From Mycobacterium spongiae (GTDB lineage Bacteria; Actinomycetota; Actinomycetes; Mycobacteriales; Mycobacteriaceae), in NCBI RefSeq assembly GCF_018278905.1, contig NZ_CP046600.1:2232001-2296000 (forward strand): a stretch of DNA of 64,000 nt. The letters run 5' to 3'. Made by a program: the position numbers and the translations under genes. The notes beneath the pieces are model-generated. The model saw only the letters and a list, made by a program, of their open reading frames with translations. It had not been told where the DNA came from and did not search any database. Below are positions 8,961-21,125 of the stretch, in pieces; positions within the stretch are counted from its first letter, which is position 1; each line of letters begins with the position of its first letter.

Positions 8961-9292
8961 CCGGCCGAGAGGCTACGCGCATTCGGGTTTCAACTCTGAG
9001 CGCAGGCAGTCGGTGCTCCTCGGGTGTTCTGCCGGCGACGACGGCGCGGCATGGTAGTGCGGTCGATGGTCGCTTCGCGGGGTCGCCGAACGATCTTGCG
9101 CAAACCTCCGATGTTGCGCCGGCGATGGCGTAATGTTGTTTGCTGCCAGACTGTTTGAATTGTCGGATGCTCGATGGAGTGCGATGGCGCTGGTGGATGG
9201 GCGGCCGCCACGTGCGTGGTAGGTAATCAGCCGGGGCGGCCACGGCGGTGGCGGCTAGGCCGGAGAATGCAGCCGGAGAAGGGATCGACGCG
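8961..9292. other. Intergenic region between PPE genes 1 and 2
   Basis: 332 bp. The first 170 bp show nothing recognisable. From about 9132 the sequence repeats the leader of PPE gene 1 with 63 bp deleted, and from 9182 it is part of the near-identical duplicated block. Confidence 0.6.
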
Positions 9293-10214
9293 ATGAGCTT
9301 TATGGTGTTGCCGCCAGAGGTGAATTCGGCGCGGATGTTTGCCGGTGCGGGGTCGGCTCCGACGCTGGCCGCGTCGGTGGCCTGGGATGGGTTGGCTGCT
9401 GAGCTGGGGTCGGCGGCGGCGTCGTTTTCGTCGTTGACTGCGGGGTTGGCGGGGGAGTCGTGGCAGGGTCCGGCGGCGGTGGCGATGGCGGCGGCGGCGG
9501 CGCCGTATGTGAGTTGGCTTTCGGCGGCGGCGGCGCAGGCGGGGGGCGCGGCTGTCCAGGCCAAAGCGGCCGCGGCGGTGTATGAGGCCGCGCGGGCGGC
9601 TACCGCGCATCCGGTGATGGTGGCGGCTAACCGTAATCAGTTGGTGTCGCTGGTGTTGTCGAACTTGTTTGGGCAAAACGCTCCGGCGATCGCGGCGACC
9701 GAGGTGGCCTATGAGGAGTTGTGGGCGCAGGACGTGGCGGCGATGGTGGGTTATCACGTTGGGGCGTCGGCGGTGGTCGATCAGTTGGCTCCGTGGCAGC
9801 AGGTGATGCGTTCGTTGCCGGGTTCGGTGGCTGGTCTGGTGGCGGGCCCTGTGGCCGGTGGGGCGGTGGGGGTGAGTCCGGCCGCGACGCGGGTGGTTGC
9901 GGCGGCGGGGCGGGTGGCTGATGTGGTCGCGGGTAGCCCGGTTGCGGCGCGGGTGGCTGCGGCGGGTGCGCGGGTGTCCGGGGTGGTGGCGGCTCCGCTG
10001 GCGGCGGCTCGTGCGGCGGCGGCGAGTGTGACGGCGCAGGTGGTGACGCCGGTGGCGGCGGGGCCGGCGGCTGCTGGGGTTGGTCCGGCTGCGTTGGCGA
10101 TTCCGGCGTTGGGTATCGGGAATATCGGTGTGGGGAATTTGTTGAGCATCGGCAATATTGGCAACAACAACCTGGGCAGTGGAAACACCGGTGACTTCAA
10201 CATCGGGTCGGGGA
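9182..10214 (+). repeat. Duplicated block, copy B (PPE upstream region plus PPE domain)
   Basis: Near-identical to 5478-6510. The homology continues upstream of 9182 as the same leader with a 63-bp deletion bounded by short GTG repeats. Confidence 0.9.
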
Positions 10215-12700
10215 ATACTGGTAATGCGAACCTGGGTAGCGGAAATATGGGTCAGGCCAACCTGGGTAGCGGGAATTTCGGCTTCTTCAACCTGGGCAGC
10301 GGCAACCAAGGGAGCACCAACGTCGGCGGCGGGAACTTAGGCAATCTCAACCTGGGCGGCGGAAACAACGGATCCGGAAACTTCGGGTTCGGGAACAGGT
10401 TCGATGGGAACGTCGGCAGCGGGAACTTCGGCACCAGCAACCTCGGCGACGGAAACCTTGGCAACTTCAACTTGGGTAGCGGAAACAACGGTGCCTCGAA
10501 CGTGGGCTTTGGGAACTTCGGCAACAACAATCTGGGCTTCGGGAATAGCGGCAACAACAACATCGGCTTTGGGATCACCGGCAACAACCAGATCGGTATT
10601 GGTGGGCTGAACTCCGGCGTCGGGAACTTCGGCTTCGGCAACTCCGGTAACAACAACATCGGCTTCTTCAACTCGGGCAGCAACAACATCGGCTTCTTCA
10701 ACTCCGGGGACAACAACTTCGGCTTCGCCAATACCGGTGCCACCAACACCGGCTTCTGGAACTCGGGCGACATCAACACCGGATTCGGCAACGCGGGTGA
10801 TGGGAATTTTGGGTTCAGCAACGCGGGACCCGGAAACTTCGGCTTCGGCAATGGCGGCGCATTCAACATGGGCTTCGGGAACGCGGGCGGCGGCAACACG
10901 GGCTTCTTCAACTCGGGCGAGCTCAACACGGGGTGGACCAACTCAGGCAATACCAATACCGGGTGGGCTAATTCGGGTGACACCAACACCGGCGGCTTCA
11001 ACGCGGGCGACCTCAACACCGGTATCGGCAGCCCGGACAACCAGGTCGGTCCGAACTCGGGCTTTGGCAACACCGGCACAGGTAACTCGGGCTTCAACAA
11101 CACGGGCGATACGAACTCCGGCTTCCAGAACACAAGTTCGGGCCTGTTCATCGCCGGTAGCTCGGGCTTCCTTAACTCGGGTGATGGCCTCAGCGCTGGC
11201 ATCAGTAACTCGGGCGGTGCTTTGAACGTGGGCGTGGCCAATGCTGGAAACTTCAACACCGGATTGGTTAACGCGGGCGCCAACGCCGGCTTCGGGACCC
11301 GCACGTCGGGGTTGGCGAACTTGGGCGACAACAGTTCGGGGGGTTTCAACACCGCTAACGACCAGTCGGGTTTCTTCAACATCTCCGCGCTGGCACTTGC
11401 CGCTGTGGCCGGCCTGCCCGCAGCGCCCGCGATTCCCCTACCGGGCCTGCCGCCCTTCAACACCGGCATCGGGAACATCGGGGCGTGGAACCTGGGCATC
11501 GGCAACATCGGCGACCTCAACCTGGGCAGCGGCAACACCGGCTCGTGGAACCTGGGCGACGGAAACTTCGGCAACGCCAACCTGGGCAGCGGGAACACGA
11601 TGGGCAACGCCAACCTGGGATTCGGAAATGAGGGCTTCTTCAACTTCGGTGCCGGAAACCAGGGCAACACCAACCTCGGCTTCGGCAACGAGGGCAATCT
11701 CAACCTCGGCCTCGGCAACTCCGGCGACGGCAACTTCGGCTTGGCGAACATCGGCGACGGGAACTTCGGCAGCGGTAACATCGGCAACACCAACTTCGGC
11801 AGCGGAAATCTCGGCTTATTGAACGTGGGTAGCGGAAACAACGGGTTGTCGAACGTGGGCTTTGGGAACCTCGGTGACAACAACCTGGGCTTTGGGAACA
11901 ACGGCAACAACAACATCGGCTTTGGGCTCACCGGCAATAATCAGATCGGCATCGGCGCGCTGAACTCGGGCGTCGGGAACATCGGCTTCGGCAACTCCGG
12001 CAACAACAACATCGGATTCTTCAACTCCGGTAGCAACAACATCGGCTTCTTCAACTCCGGGGACAACAACTTCGGCTTCGAAAACGCCGGTAACACCAAC
12101 ACCGGCTTCTGGAACGCGGGTAACGGCAACACCGGCTTCGGTAACTCGGGCCTGCAAAACACGGGATTCGGCAACCAGGGCTTGCAAAACACCGGTTTTG
12201 GCAACGCGGGCAGCCAAAACACCGGATTTGGGAACGGAGGCAGCCAGAACACGGGGTTCGGAAACGGCGGCGACCAAAACACGGGATTTGGAAACGCGGG
12301 CGAGGACAACACGGGGTGGGGCAACTCGGGCATCACCAACACCGGCGGTTTCAACTCCGGCGGGCTGAATACCGGCTTCGGGAGCTCGGTCACCCAAGTT
12401 GGTCCGAACTCGGGCTTCGGCAACACCGGCACCGGTCATTCGGGTTTCAATAACTCGGGCGACTTTGGGTCCGGCTTCGGAAACTTGGGCAACAGTTCCT
12501 CGGGTTTCTTTAATTCGGGCAACACCGTTTCCGGCTTCCAGAACACCGGCAACACGGTCTCCGGCTTCCAGAACTCCGGCAACACCACGTCGGGTTTCCT
12601 GATCGCCGGCAACACGACGTCAGGTGTGGCGAACTCGGGCGACGACAGCTCGGGGGGTTTCAACACCGCTAACAACCAGTCGGGTTTCTTCGACGTGTGA
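9293..12700 (+). CDS. PPE family protein, MPTR subfamily (second of three)
   Basis: 1,135 aa, start MSFMVLPPE at 9293 after GGAGAAGGGA. The PPE domain is identical to gene 1 at almost every residue (I see one change in the linker, VADVV for VADVA). The two MPTR blocks are its own over most of their length, with units such as [12 protein letters not shown] and longer irregular runs, and the hydrophobic spacer ([21 protein letters not shown]) falls near residues 696-720. It ends [10 protein letters not shown], as gene 3 does ([10 protein letters not shown]), whereas gene 1 ends GFFNL. Expected role as for other PPE-MPTR proteins: ESX-dependent export and a surface function that is not established. 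Confidence 0.93.
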   Translation: MSFMVLPPEVNSARMFAGAGSAPTLAASVAWDGLAAELGSAAASFSSLTAGLAGESWQGPAAVAMAAAAAPYVSWLSAAAAQAGGAAVQAKAAAAVYEAARAATAHPVMVAANRNQLVSLVLSNLFGQNAPAIAATEVAYEELWAQDVAAMVGYHVGASAVVDQLAPWQQVMRSLPGSVAGLVAGPVAGGAVGVSPAATRVVAAAGRVADVVAGSPVAARVAAAGARVSGVVAAPLAAARAAAASVTAQVVTPVAAGPAAAGVGPAALAIPALGIGNIGVGNLLSIGNIGNNNLGSGNTGDFNIGSGNTGNANLGSGNMGQANLGSGNFGFFNLGSGNQGSTNVGGGNLGNLNLGGGNNGSGNFGFGNRFDGNVGSGNFGTSNLGDGNLGNFNLGSGNNGASNVGFGNFGNNNLGFGNSGNNNIGFGITGNNQIGIGGLNSGVGNFGFGNSGNNNIGFFNSGSNNIGFFNSGDNNFGFANTGATNTGFWNSGDINTGFGNAGDGNFGFSNAGPGNFGFGNGGAFNMGFGNAGGGNTGFFNSGELNTGWTNSGNTNTGWANSGDTNTGGFNAGDLNTGIGSPDNQVGPNSGFGNTGTGNSGFNNTGDTNSGFQNTSSGLFIAGSSGFLNSGDGLSAGISNSGGALNVGVANAGNFNTGLVNAGANAGFGTRTSGLANLGDNSSGGFNTANDQSGFFNISALALAAVAGLPAAPAIPLPGLPPFNTGIGNIGAWNLGIGNIGDLNLGSGNTGSWNLGDGNFGNANLGSGNTMGNANLGFGNEGFFNFGAGNQGNTNLGFGNEGNLNLGLGNSGDGNFGLANIGDGNFGSGNIGNTNFGSGNLGLLNVGSGNNGLSNVGFGNLGDNNLGFGNNGNNNIGFGLTGNNQIGIGALNSGVGNIGFGNSGNNNIGFFNSGSNNIGFFNSGDNNFGFENAGNTNTGFWNAGNGNTGFGNSGLQNTGFGNQGLQNTGFGNAGSQNTGFGNGGSQNTGFGNGGDQNTGFGNAGEDNTGWGNSGITNTGGFNSGGLNTGFGSSVTQVGPNSGFGNTGTGHSGFNNSGDFGSGFGNLGNSSSGFFNSGNTVSGFQNTGNTVSGFQNSGNTTSGFLIAGNTTSGVANSGDDSSGGFNTANNQSGFFDV

Positions 12701-13035
12701 TCGACCGCAGGTACGGTTGGCGGCGGTTTGGCGCCAATCCTGGATAGACAACGTCTCCGGGAACACGGGCGAGCTTCGCCGGGGCTTGACGTGGTCAGGA
12801 GATGGTGGCTAGCCGGCCGTATAGATCGCTGTGTCGGCTGACTTTTTGGGGACTTCATTGGCGGAGCCCGATTGACGCAAAGATTCGGCGGAAACTCCGA
12901 TGTTGCGCTGGCGCGGCGCTTTGAGTTTTCGCTACTAGATTGGTTGAGTTGTCCGACGATTGCCCAGTGCGGTTGATGCGGGGCACACCACCTGGGTGGC
13001 GGTGTTAGCGGCTAGGCCGGGAAGGGACGTGCGTG
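12701..13035. other. Intergenic region between PPE genes 2 and 3
   Basis: 335 bp. The last 110 bp are a diverged relative of the leaders of genes 1 and 2 (TTGAGTTGTCCGACGATTG for TTGAATTGTCGGATGCTCG, then GGCTAGGCCGG and an AAGGGA ribosome site). The rest shows nothing I can name. Confidence 0.5.
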
Positions 13036-16000
13036 ATGAGTTTTGTGGTTTTGCCGCCAGAAATCAATTCGGCGCGGATGTTTGCCGGTGCGGGGTCGGC
13101 GCCGACGTTGGCCGCGTCGGTGGCCTGGGATGGGTTGGCTGCTGAGCTGGGGTCGGCGGCGGCGTCGTTTTCGTCGTTGACTGCGGGGTTGGCGGGGGAG
13201 TCGTGGCAGGGTCCGGCGGCGGTGGCGATGGCGGCGGCGGCGGCGCCGTATGTGAGTTGGCTTTCGGCGGCGGCGGCGCAGGCGGGGGGCGCGGCGGTTC
13301 AGGCCAAGGCGGCGGCGGCGGTGTATGAGGCGGCGCGGGCGGCTACGGCGCATCCGGTGATGGTGGCGGCTAACCGTAATCAGTTGGTGTCGCTGGTGTT
13401 GTCGAATGTGTTTGGGCAAAACGCTCCGGCGATCGCGGCGACCGAGGTCGCCTATGAGGAGTTGTGGGCGCAGGATGTGGCGGCGATGGTGGGTTATCAC
13501 GTGGGGGCGTCGGCGGTGGTCGATCAGTTGGCCCCGTGGCAGCAGGTGATGCGCTCGTTGCCGAGCTCGGTGGCTGGTCTGGTGGCCGGCCCCGTGGCCG
13601 ATGTGGCTGCCGGTAGCCCGGTTGCGGCGCGGGTGGCTGCGGCGGGTGCGCGGGTGTCTGGGGTGGTGGCGGCTCCGCTGGCGGCGGCTCGTGCGGCGGC
13701 GGCGAGTGTGACGGCGCAGGTGGTCGCGCCGGTGGCGGCGGGGCCGGCGGCTGCTGGGGTTGGTCCGGCTGCGTTGTCGATTCCGGCGTTGGGTATCGGG
13801 AATATCGGTGTGGGGAATTTGTTGAGCATCGGCAATATTGGCAACAACAACCTGGGCAGTGGAAACACCGGTGACTTCAACATCGGGTCGGGGAATACTG
13901 GCAATGCGAACCTGGGTAGCGGAAATATGGGTCAGGCCAACCTGGGTAGCGGGAATTTCGGCTTCTTCAACCTGGGTAGCGGAAACCTCGGCAACACCAA
14001 CGTCGGCGACGGCAACTTCGGTAATCTCAACCTGGGCAGCGGAAACAACGGGTCTGGCAACTTCGGCTTCGGGAACTCCGGTAGCGGGAACTTCGGCAGC
14101 GGAAACATCGGCGACACCAACGTGGGTAGCGGAAATATCGGCAACTTGAACTTGGGTAGCGGAAACAACGGCTCTTCGAACGTGGGCTTTGGGAACTTCG
14201 GCAACAACAACCTGGGCTTTGGGAATAGCGGCAACAACAACATCGGCTTTGGGATCACGGGCAACAATCAGATCGGTATTGGTGGGCTGAACTCGGGTAT
14301 CGGGAACTTCGGCTTCGGCAACTCGGGCAACAGCAATATCGGTTTCTTCAACTCGGGCAGCAACAATATTGGTTTCTTCAACTCCGGGGACAATAACTTC
14401 GGCTTCGGAAACTCCGCTAACACCAACACGGGCTTCTGGAACTCGGGCGATATCAACACGGGCTTCGGCAACGCGGGCAACGACAACACCGGCTTCGGGA
14501 ACTCGGGCTTCCAAAACACCGGTTTCGGGAACTCGGGCAACCAAAACACGGGCTTCGGCAACGCGGGCTTGCAAAACACCGGCGTCGGAAACTCGGGCTC
14601 CACGAACACCGGCTTCGGAAACTCGGGCGAGATCAATACGGGCTGGGGCAACTCGGGTGACACCAACACGGGCGGCTTCAACGCGGGTGACCTGAATACC
14701 GGCATCGGCAGCGCGACCAACCAAGTTGGTCCGAACTCGGGCTTTGGCAACACCGGCACCGGCAACTCGGGCTTCAATAACTCGGGCGTGGGTAGTTCGG
14801 GCTTGCTGAACCCGAGCGACGATAGCTCCGGTTTCCAGAACACCGGCAACTTCAACTCCGGCTTCCAGAACACGGGTGGGATCCTGAACTCGGGTTTCTT
14901 CAACTCGGGCCTGTTCAGCTCGGGTGTGGCCAATGCGGGCATCACCAGCTCGGGTATTGCGAACTCGGGTGACGGTAGCTCGGGGGGGTTCAACCCCGCT
15001 AATAACCAGTCGGGTTTCTTCGGCATCTCCGCGCTGGCGTTTGCGGCTGTGGCCGGCCTGCCGGCTGTGCCGGCGATTCCCCTACCGGGCCTGCCGCCGG
15101 TCAACACCGGCTTGGGGAACATCGGGGCGTGGAACCTGGGCATCGGCAACATCGGTGACCTCAACCTGGGTAGCGGCAACACCGGCTCGTGGAACTTCGG
15201 CGACGGAAACTCCGGCAACGCCAACCTGGGCAGCGGCAACAACGGCAGGGCCAACCTGGGCATCGGAAACGACGGATTGTTCAACTTCGGTGGCGGAAAC
15301 ATCGGCAATCGCCACTTCGGCTTCGGAAACGACGGCTTTGGAAGCTTCGGCTTCGGAAACGACGGCGCTGGAAACTTCGGTTTCGGGAATAACGGCAACG
15401 GTAACTTCGGCAGCGGGAACTTCGGCGGCACCAACATCGGTAGCGGCAACGCCGGTGACTTTAACGTGGGTGGCGGAAACCTCGGCTTGTCCAATGTCGG
15501 TTTCGGGAACTTCGGCAACAACAACCTGGGCTTTGGGAATAATGGCAACAACAACATCGGGTTTGGGCTCACCGGCAATAATCAGATCGGCATCGGCGCG
15601 CTGAACTCGGGCGTCGGAAACATCGGCTTCGGCAACTCCGGCAACAACAACATCGGCTTCTTCAACTCCGGTAACAACAACATCGGCTTCTTTAACTCAG
15701 GTAATGGCAATTTCGGCTTCGAAAACAGCGGTGACACCAACACGGGCTTCTGGAACCAGGGTAACCTTAACACCGGATTCGGAAACGCGGGCTTCAACAA
15801 CACCGGATTCGGAAACGCGGGCTCCAACAACACCGGATTCGGAAACGGGGGCGGCCTAAACACAGGATTCGGAAACACGGGCAACCTAAACACAGGATTC
15901 GGAAACACGGGCGACACCAACACAGGCTTCGGAAACGCGGGCGACACCAACACGGGGTGGGGTAACTCGGGTGCCACCAACACGGGCGGCTGGAACTCGG

Positions 16001-16341
16001 GCGACCTGAATACCGGCTTCGGGAGCTCGGTCACCCAAGTTGGCCCGAACTCGGGCTTTGGCAACACCGGCACGGGTAACTCGGGCTTCAACAACTCAGG
16101 CAACTTTGGCTCCGGCTTCGGAAACTTGAGCAACCAGAGCTCGGGCTTCCAGAACACGGGCCTGTTTAGCTCTGGCTTCCAGAACACGGGCCTGTTTAGC
16201 TCTGGCTTCCAGAACACGGGCATGCTCAGCTCGGGCGTGGCAAACACTGGCACAAACACCTCAGGTGTGGCGAACTCGGGCGACGACAGCTCCGGGGGCT
16301 TCAACACCGGCAATAACCAGTCAGGTTTCTTCGACGTGTGA
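13036..16341 (+). CDS. PPE family protein, MPTR subfamily (third of three)
   Basis: 1,101 aa, ATG at 13036 ([16 protein letters not shown]) with AAGGGA 8 bases upstream; a GTG immediately before it is an alternative. Same layout as its neighbours, but the Ala/Val linker lacks 21 residues (63 bp) present in both others, between short GTGGC repeats. Part of its first MPTR block and the spacer is almost identical to gene 1 (14341-15064). A short duplication near the end repeats [10 protein letters not shown] twice. It is followed 154 bp later by the glycolytic genes, so this is the edge of the PPE cluster. Confidence 0.93.
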   Translation: MSFVVLPPEINSARMFAGAGSAPTLAASVAWDGLAAELGSAAASFSSLTAGLAGESWQGPAAVAMAAAAAPYVSWLSAAAAQAGGAAVQAKAAAAVYEAARAATAHPVMVAANRNQLVSLVLSNVFGQNAPAIAATEVAYEELWAQDVAAMVGYHVGASAVVDQLAPWQQVMRSLPSSVAGLVAGPVADVAAGSPVAARVAAAGARVSGVVAAPLAAARAAAASVTAQVVAPVAAGPAAAGVGPAALSIPALGIGNIGVGNLLSIGNIGNNNLGSGNTGDFNIGSGNTGNANLGSGNMGQANLGSGNFGFFNLGSGNLGNTNVGDGNFGNLNLGSGNNGSGNFGFGNSGSGNFGSGNIGDTNVGSGNIGNLNLGSGNNGSSNVGFGNFGNNNLGFGNSGNNNIGFGITGNNQIGIGGLNSGIGNFGFGNSGNSNIGFFNSGSNNIGFFNSGDNNFGFGNSANTNTGFWNSGDINTGFGNAGNDNTGFGNSGFQNTGFGNSGNQNTGFGNAGLQNTGVGNSGSTNTGFGNSGEINTGWGNSGDTNTGGFNAGDLNTGIGSATNQVGPNSGFGNTGTGNSGFNNSGVGSSGLLNPSDDSSGFQNTGNFNSGFQNTGGILNSGFFNSGLFSSGVANAGITSSGIANSGDGSSGGFNPANNQSGFFGISALAFAAVAGLPAVPAIPLPGLPPVNTGLGNIGAWNLGIGNIGDLNLGSGNTGSWNFGDGNSGNANLGSGNNGRANLGIGNDGLFNFGGGNIGNRHFGFGNDGFGSFGFGNDGAGNFGFGNNGNGNFGSGNFGGTNIGSGNAGDFNVGGGNLGLSNVGFGNFGNNNLGFGNNGNNNIGFGLTGNNQIGIGALNSGVGNIGFGNSGNNNIGFFNSGNNNIGFFNSGNGNFGFENSGDTNTGFWNQGNLNTGFGNAGFNNTGFGNAGSNNTGFGNGGGLNTGFGNTGNLNTGFGNTGDTNTGFGNAGDTNTGWGNSGATNTGGWNSGDLNTGFGSSVTQVGPNSGFGNTGTGNSGFNNSGNFGSGFGNLSNQSSGFQNTGLFSSGFQNTGLFSSGFQNTGMLSSGVANTGTNTSGVANSGDDSSGGFNTGNNQSGFFDV
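14341..15064 (+). repeat. Gene-conversion tract shared by PPE genes 1 and 3 (copy in gene 3)
   Basis: Matches 6957-7680 with four substitutions in 724 bp; one of them changes Thr to Pro ([11 protein letters not shown]). Confidence 0.85.
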
Positions 16342-16444
16342 CCCACGAAGGGCATGGGCTACCAGTTCGACCACCTGATTGTTCGTCGGCTGGGAATGAC
16401 CCAGACCACTGACCGGCCCGGCACAGTTCGGTCGCCTGATCTAG

Positions 16445-17515
<1,071 letters not shown>

Positions 17516-17517
17516 CC

Positions 17518-18765
17518 GTGTCCATACACAACCTCAAACAGCTTTTAGCGGAAGGTGTGTCGGGTCGCGGCGTGTTGGTGCGCTCCGATCTGAACGTTCC
17601 CCTTGACGATGGCGAGATTACCGATCGTGGTCGCATTTCGGCATCGGTACCGACGCTGCGGGCGTTGATCGACGCCGGCGCCAAGGTGGTGGTCGCCGCG
17701 CATCTGGGTCGACCCAAAGGCGGTCCCGACCCGAGGCTGTCGCTGGCGCCGGTCGCCGCGGCGCTCGGCGAGCAGCTGGGCCGGCACGTGCAGCTGGCCA
17801 GGGACCACGACAGTTCTCCGATCGGCGCTGATGCGCTGGCCCGCGCTGAGGGCCTGACCGCCGGCGACATCCTGATGCTGGAGAACATCCGCTTCGATCC
17901 GCGCGAAACTAGCAAGGACGACAGCCAGCGCCTAGCCCTGGCCAAGCAGCTTGCCGAATTAGTCTGGCCGGGTGGTGCTTTCGTTTCCGACGGCTTCGGC
18001 GTGGTGCACCGCAAACAGGCCTCGGTGTACGACGTCGCGGCGTTGTTGCCGCACTACGCCGGCACGCTGGTGGCCGAGGAGATGCGGGTACTGCAGCAGT
18101 TGACCAGCTCGACCCAGCGGCCCTACGCCGTGGTCCTGGGCGGGTCGAAAGTGTCCGACAAGCTCGGCGTCATCGAGTCGCTGGCGACAAAGGCCGACAG
18201 CATCGTCATCGGCGGCGGAATGTGCTTCACATTTCTCGCGGCGCAAGGCTTTTCGGTCGGCACGTCGCTGCTGGAGCAGGACATGATCGACACCTGCCGC
18301 AGGTTGCTGGACACCTATCACGACGTGCTGCGCCTGCCAGTGGACATGGTGGTGACAGAAAAGTTAGCCGCGGATTCTTCGCCGCAGACGGTCGCCGTCG
18401 ATGCGATCCCCGACGACCTGATGGGGCTGGACATCGGGCCGCGATCGGTCAAGCGGTTCACCGCGCTGCTGTCCAACGCCACGACGGTTTTCTGGAACGG
18501 CCCGATGGGCGTGTTCGAGTTCCCGGCCTACGCGGCGGGCACGCGGGGTGTGGCCGAGGCGATCGTTTCCGCCACCGGCAAAGGCGCGTTCAGCGTGGTG
18601 GGCGGCGGCGACTCCGCCGCCGCCGTGCGCGCGCTCGGCATCCCGGAGGGCGCGTTCTCGCACATATCGACCGGCGGCGGCGCGTCGCTGGAATACCTTG
18701 AGGGCAAGACGCTACCCGGCATTGAGGTTCTCAGTCGGGACCAGCCGACGGGAGGACAGTCGTGA
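17518..18765 (+). CDS. pgk: Phosphoglycerate kinase
   Basis: 415 aa from a GTG two bases after the gap stop, so translation is probably coupled. The N-terminal domain carries [11 protein letters not shown] and the substrate-binding [10 protein letters not shown]; the C-terminal nucleotide domain carries GPMGVFEFP and the glycine-rich [10 protein letters not shown]. Transfers phosphate from 1,3-bisphosphoglycerate to ADP. Its stop overlaps the tpi start. Confidence 0.97.
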   Translation: MSIHNLKQLLAEGVSGRGVLVRSDLNVPLDDGEITDRGRISASVPTLRALIDAGAKVVVAAHLGRPKGGPDPRLSLAPVAAALGEQLGRHVQLARDHDSSPIGADALARAEGLTAGDILMLENIRFDPRETSKDDSQRLALAKQLAELVWPGGAFVSDGFGVVHRKQASVYDVAALLPHYAGTLVAEEMRVLQQLTSSTQRPYAVVLGGSKVSDKLGVIESLATKADSIVIGGGMCFTFLAAQGFSVGTSLLEQDMIDTCRRLLDTYHDVLRLPVDMVVTEKLAADSSPQTVAVDAIPDDLMGLDIGPRSVKRFTALLSNATTVFWNGPMGVFEFPAYAAGTRGVAEAIVSATGKGAFSVVGGGDSAAAVRALGIPEGAFSHISTGGGASLEYLEGKTLPGIEVLSRDQPTGGQS

Positions 18766-19547
18766 CCCGCAAGCCATTGATCGCTGGCAACTGGAAGATG
18801 AACCTCAATCACTACGAGGCGATCGCTCTGGTGCAACGGATCGCCTTCTCGCTGCCCGACAAGTACTACGACAAAGTTGACGTCACTGTCCTCCCACCGT
18901 TTACCGACCTGCGCAGCGTCCAAACCCTGGTCGATGGCGACAAGCTGCGATTGACCTACGGGGCGCAGGATTTGTCGCAACACGACTCCGGCGCCTACAC
19001 CGGCGACACCAGCGGCGTCTTTCTGGCCAAGCTGGGATGCAGCTACGTGGTTGTCGGGCACTCCGAGCGGCGTACCTACCACCACGAGGATGACGCGCTG
19101 GTGGCCGCTAAGGCCGCCGCCGCACTCAAGCATGAGCTGACGCCCATCATCTGCATCGGCGAGCACCTCGACGTCCGTGAGGCGGGCAATCATGTCGCCC
19201 ACAACGTCGAGCACCTCCGTGGCTCGCTCGCCGGTTTATCCGCCGAGCAGATCGGCAAGGTCGTCATTGCCTACGAGCCCGTCTGGGCTATCGGGACTGG
19301 GCGGGTGGCCAGCGCTGGCGACGCCCAGGAAGTGTGCGCCGCGATCCGAAAAGAACTGGGCGCGCTCGCCTCGTTGGGGATTGCCGAGACCGTGCGGGTT
19401 CTCTACGGGGGATCAGTGAACGCCAAGAACGTCGGCGATCTTGTTGCCCGGGATGACATCGATGGTGGCCTGGTCGGCGGGGCGTCGCTGGACGGAGAAC
19501 AGTTCGCGACACTCGCGGCGATCGCCGCCGGGGGACCGCTGCCGTAG
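18762..19547 (+). CDS. tpi: Triosephosphate isomerase
   Basis: 261 aa; the GTG start overlaps the pgk stop (GTGA) with GGAGGA just upstream. Family signatures: GNWKMN near the N-terminus, the catalytic histidine in GHSERR, the catalytic glutamate in [11 protein letters not shown] (residues about 170-180), and the phosphate-binding YGGSVNAKN. Interconverts dihydroxyacetone phosphate and glyceraldehyde 3-phosphate. Last gene of the glycolytic operon; secG faces it only 23 bp away. Confidence 0.97.
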   Translation: MTRKPLIAGNWKMNLNHYEAIALVQRIAFSLPDKYYDKVDVTVLPPFTDLRSVQTLVDGDKLRLTYGAQDLSQHDSGAYTGDTSGVFLAKLGCSYVVVGHSERRTYHHEDDALVAAKAAAALKHELTPIICIGEHLDVREAGNHVAHNVEHLRGSLAGLSAEQIGKVVIAYEPVWAIGTGRVASAGDAQEVCAAIRKELGALASLGIAETVRVLYGGSVNAKNVGDLVARDDIDGGLVGGASLDGEQFATLAAIAAGGPLP

Positions 19548-19550
19548 GCG

Positions 19551-19590
19551 TCAGCTGTATTTGATCAACTTCAGCTGTACTTGATCAGCA
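19551..19590. repeat. Two 20-bp tandem copies of the secG 3' end
   Basis: TCAGCTGTATTTGATCAA at 19551-19568 and TCAGCTGTACTTGATCAG at 19571-19588. Read on the minus strand each encodes LIKYS or similar plus a stop, so the second copy, past the real stop, is a duplicated secG tail abutting tpi. Confidence 0.75.
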
Positions 19591-19804
19591 AAGCCACACC
19601 GACGATGGACACCAGCCAGATACCGGTGACGAACAGCGTCAGCCGGTCCAGGTTCTTCTCGACGACCGTCGATCCGGACAGGCTGGACTGAACGCCGCCG
19701 CCGAATAGCGTCGATAGGCCGCCACCCTTTGCGCGGTGCAGCAGCACCAGCAACACCACCAGCACGCTGGTGATCACCAGAGTGATCTGCAGGGCCAACT
19801 CCAT
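19571..19804 (-). CDS. secG: Protein-export membrane protein SecG
   Basis: 77 aa. Two hydrophobic helices (about residues 5-22 and 55-73) flank the conserved cytoplasmic loop with RAKGGGLSTLFGGG. SecG is the small auxiliary subunit of the SecYEG translocon. It is on the minus strand, facing tpi. As I recall, in M. tuberculosis and M. smegmatis secG follows tpi in the same direction, so this copy would be inverted relative to them. Product assignment is firm; the inversion depends on that recollection. Confidence 0.93.
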   Translation of the reverse strand: MELALQITLVITSVLVVLLVLLHRAKGGGLSTLFGGGVQSSLSGSTVVEKNLDRLTLFVTGIWLVSIVGVALLIKYS

Positions 19805-19855
19805 GGCCGGTAGCCTACCTAAGCGCTGGCGAAGCCCAGACGCTGGGCGTGGCGG

Positions 19856-20473
19856 TCACGGCCTAGTGGTCCGTAAGCCTTCCAGTAGCGCGATGAACGC
19901 GCCTTCGACCTCCACTCTGGTCCGGTTCTTGTCCGTCGCACCAGCGATCTGTAGGGCGGACTCGGTCAGCGCGGCCAGCAGCAATTGTGACAGTGGTACC
20001 AATGGCACGCGCCGAATCACTCCGGCGTCCATCCCACGCTCCAGCGCCGCGACCACTAACCCGAGTCCGTAGCGCAGGTCGATGTGGCGCCATTCGCCCC
20101 AGCCGAGCACTGCCGGGCCGTCGATCGCGATGATCTGCACCGCAGCTGGCTTGGTGGCCGCGTCAAGGAACGCGCCAAAGCCGACAATCAGCAGATCCCA
20201 GGCAGCGGTGACCTGGTCCATGGCCGCTTGAACGTCGGCGACGAGGTCAGCTTCGACCACCTCGAGTACGGCCCGGAACAGATCTTTCTTGCTGTCGAAG
20301 TGGTAGTACAAGGCGCCCCGGGTGACACGGGCACGCGTGACGATGTCTTCGATGGAGACGGCACCGTAGCCGCGTCGTGAGAACAGGTGTCGGCCCGCCT
20401 CGACCAGGGCTCGACGCGTCGCATCCGTGTGGTCCGACCGCCGGCTTCGCTCGCGGTTCGCTGCGGCTGCCAT
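19856..20473 (-). CDS. TetR family transcriptional regulator
   Basis: 205 aa from the ATG at 20473 (MAAAANRERSRRSDHTDATR); the longer open frame to 20671 would run through the SnoaL-like gene and is rejected. The helix-turn-helix reads FSRRGYGAVSIEDIVTRARV then TRGALYYHFDSKKDLF, about residues 30-75. The C-terminal domain binds an unknown ligand. It lies 14 bp downstream of a SnoaL-like gene on the same strand and divergent from a nitrilase gene, so it probably controls this three-gene cluster. Confidence 0.88.
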   Translation of the reverse strand: MAAAANRERSRRSDHTDATRRALVEAGRHLFSRRGYGAVSIEDIVTRARVTRGALYYHFDSKKDLFRAVLEVVEADLVADVQAAMDQVTAAWDLLIVGFGAFLDAATKPAAVQIIAIDGPAVLGWGEWRHIDLRYGLGLVVAALERGMDAGVIRRVPLVPLSQLLLAALTESALQIAGATDKNRTRVEVEGAFIALLEGLRTTRP

Positions 20474-20487
20474 GCCCGACCGCACGC

Positions 20488-20949
20488 TCAGCCGGGTGTG
20501 CCGGTCGGCGGCGGTTTCGGGCGCCACGGCCGCGCGGCCCCCGATCGCAGCCAGCCCAGCCAGGTCGAGGGATGCTTGAGGACCTTGATCAACAGCGGAA
20601 ACGAATCGAAATAGCTCACCCGTTCCACGGCCTTGTCGCCGCGGAGAAGAAACCGATCGACAACTGGCCACTGGATCACCTCGTTCCCGAACCGGGCGAT
20701 GAGCCGGAACTCGATGAAGACCACGTCGCCTTCTCGGCTGTAGCGGTCGACTTCGCCACGCAGGTCTGGCAGCCAGCCCAGAATCTTCGTGAATTCCTGC
20801 TGGGCCGCCGCGAGACCACGCATCGGCGGTGATAGGGGCTGTACCAGGAGTACGTCGTCATGAAGGTGGTCGCTCAGTCGGCCCGGAGACGGACTGTCCC
20901 AGTAGGCGGCGAAACCCGCCACGAATCCATCGGACGAGTCCATCTGCAT
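20488..20949 (-). CDS. SnoaL-like / NTF2-fold small protein
   Basis: 153 aa. The pattern of a short N-terminal helix pair (FVAGFAAYWDSPSPGRLSDHL), then LLVQPLSPPMRG, then strands such as VVFIEFRLIARFG and WPVVDRFLLRGDKAVERVSYFD is typical of SnoaL-like NTF2-fold domains, which act as polyketide cyclases, isomerases or ligand binders. Good third-position GC. The start is ATG 20949 or ATG 20943 (MQMDSS), the latter better spaced from GGGAAAGGG. Activity unknown. Confidence 0.72.
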   Translation of the reverse strand: MQMDSSDGFVAGFAAYWDSPSPGRLSDHLHDDVLLVQPLSPPMRGLAAAQQEFTKILGWLPDLRGEVDRYSREGDVVFIEFRLIARFGNEVIQWPVVDRFLLRGDKAVERVSYFDSFPLLIKVLKHPSTWLGWLRSGAARPWRPKPPPTGTPG

Positions 20950-21012
20950 GGCCCTTTCCCGGACACGTGGTGGCTAGCCGTCATGTCGCACGCGGGGGCA
21001 TTACTGGCGATA

Positions 21013-21042
21013 CATACTAGCAGTAGGTATCATACTAGTAGT
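21013..21042. promoter_or_regulatory. Candidate operator with CATACTAG direct repeats
   Basis: In the 176-bp gap between the SnoaL-like and nitrilase genes, CATACTAG occurs at 21013-21020 and 21031-21038, 18 bp apart, and the second lies on an 8-bp palindrome TACTAGTA. This AT-rich patch in a GC-rich genome is the obvious place for the divergent promoters and a TetR site. Binding by the adjacent TetR protein is inference. Confidence 0.5.
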
Positions 21043-21125
21043 TTGTTATTGCAGGGTCTTGCGTCGAATCTGGTTGTTGATTAACGGATTTCGCCTGGTT
21101 CCCGAGGGTCACAGCGAGGTGGGCC

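Noticed and set aside
5523..10309. Arg-rich minus-strand frames across the PPE domains
   Set aside because: Composition is almost only Arg, His and Pro, an artefact of GC-rich antisense sequence.
20474..20671. Longer TetR start at 20671
   Set aside because: It would overlap the SnoaL-like gene out of frame; the helix-turn-helix starts well after the internal ATG at 20473.
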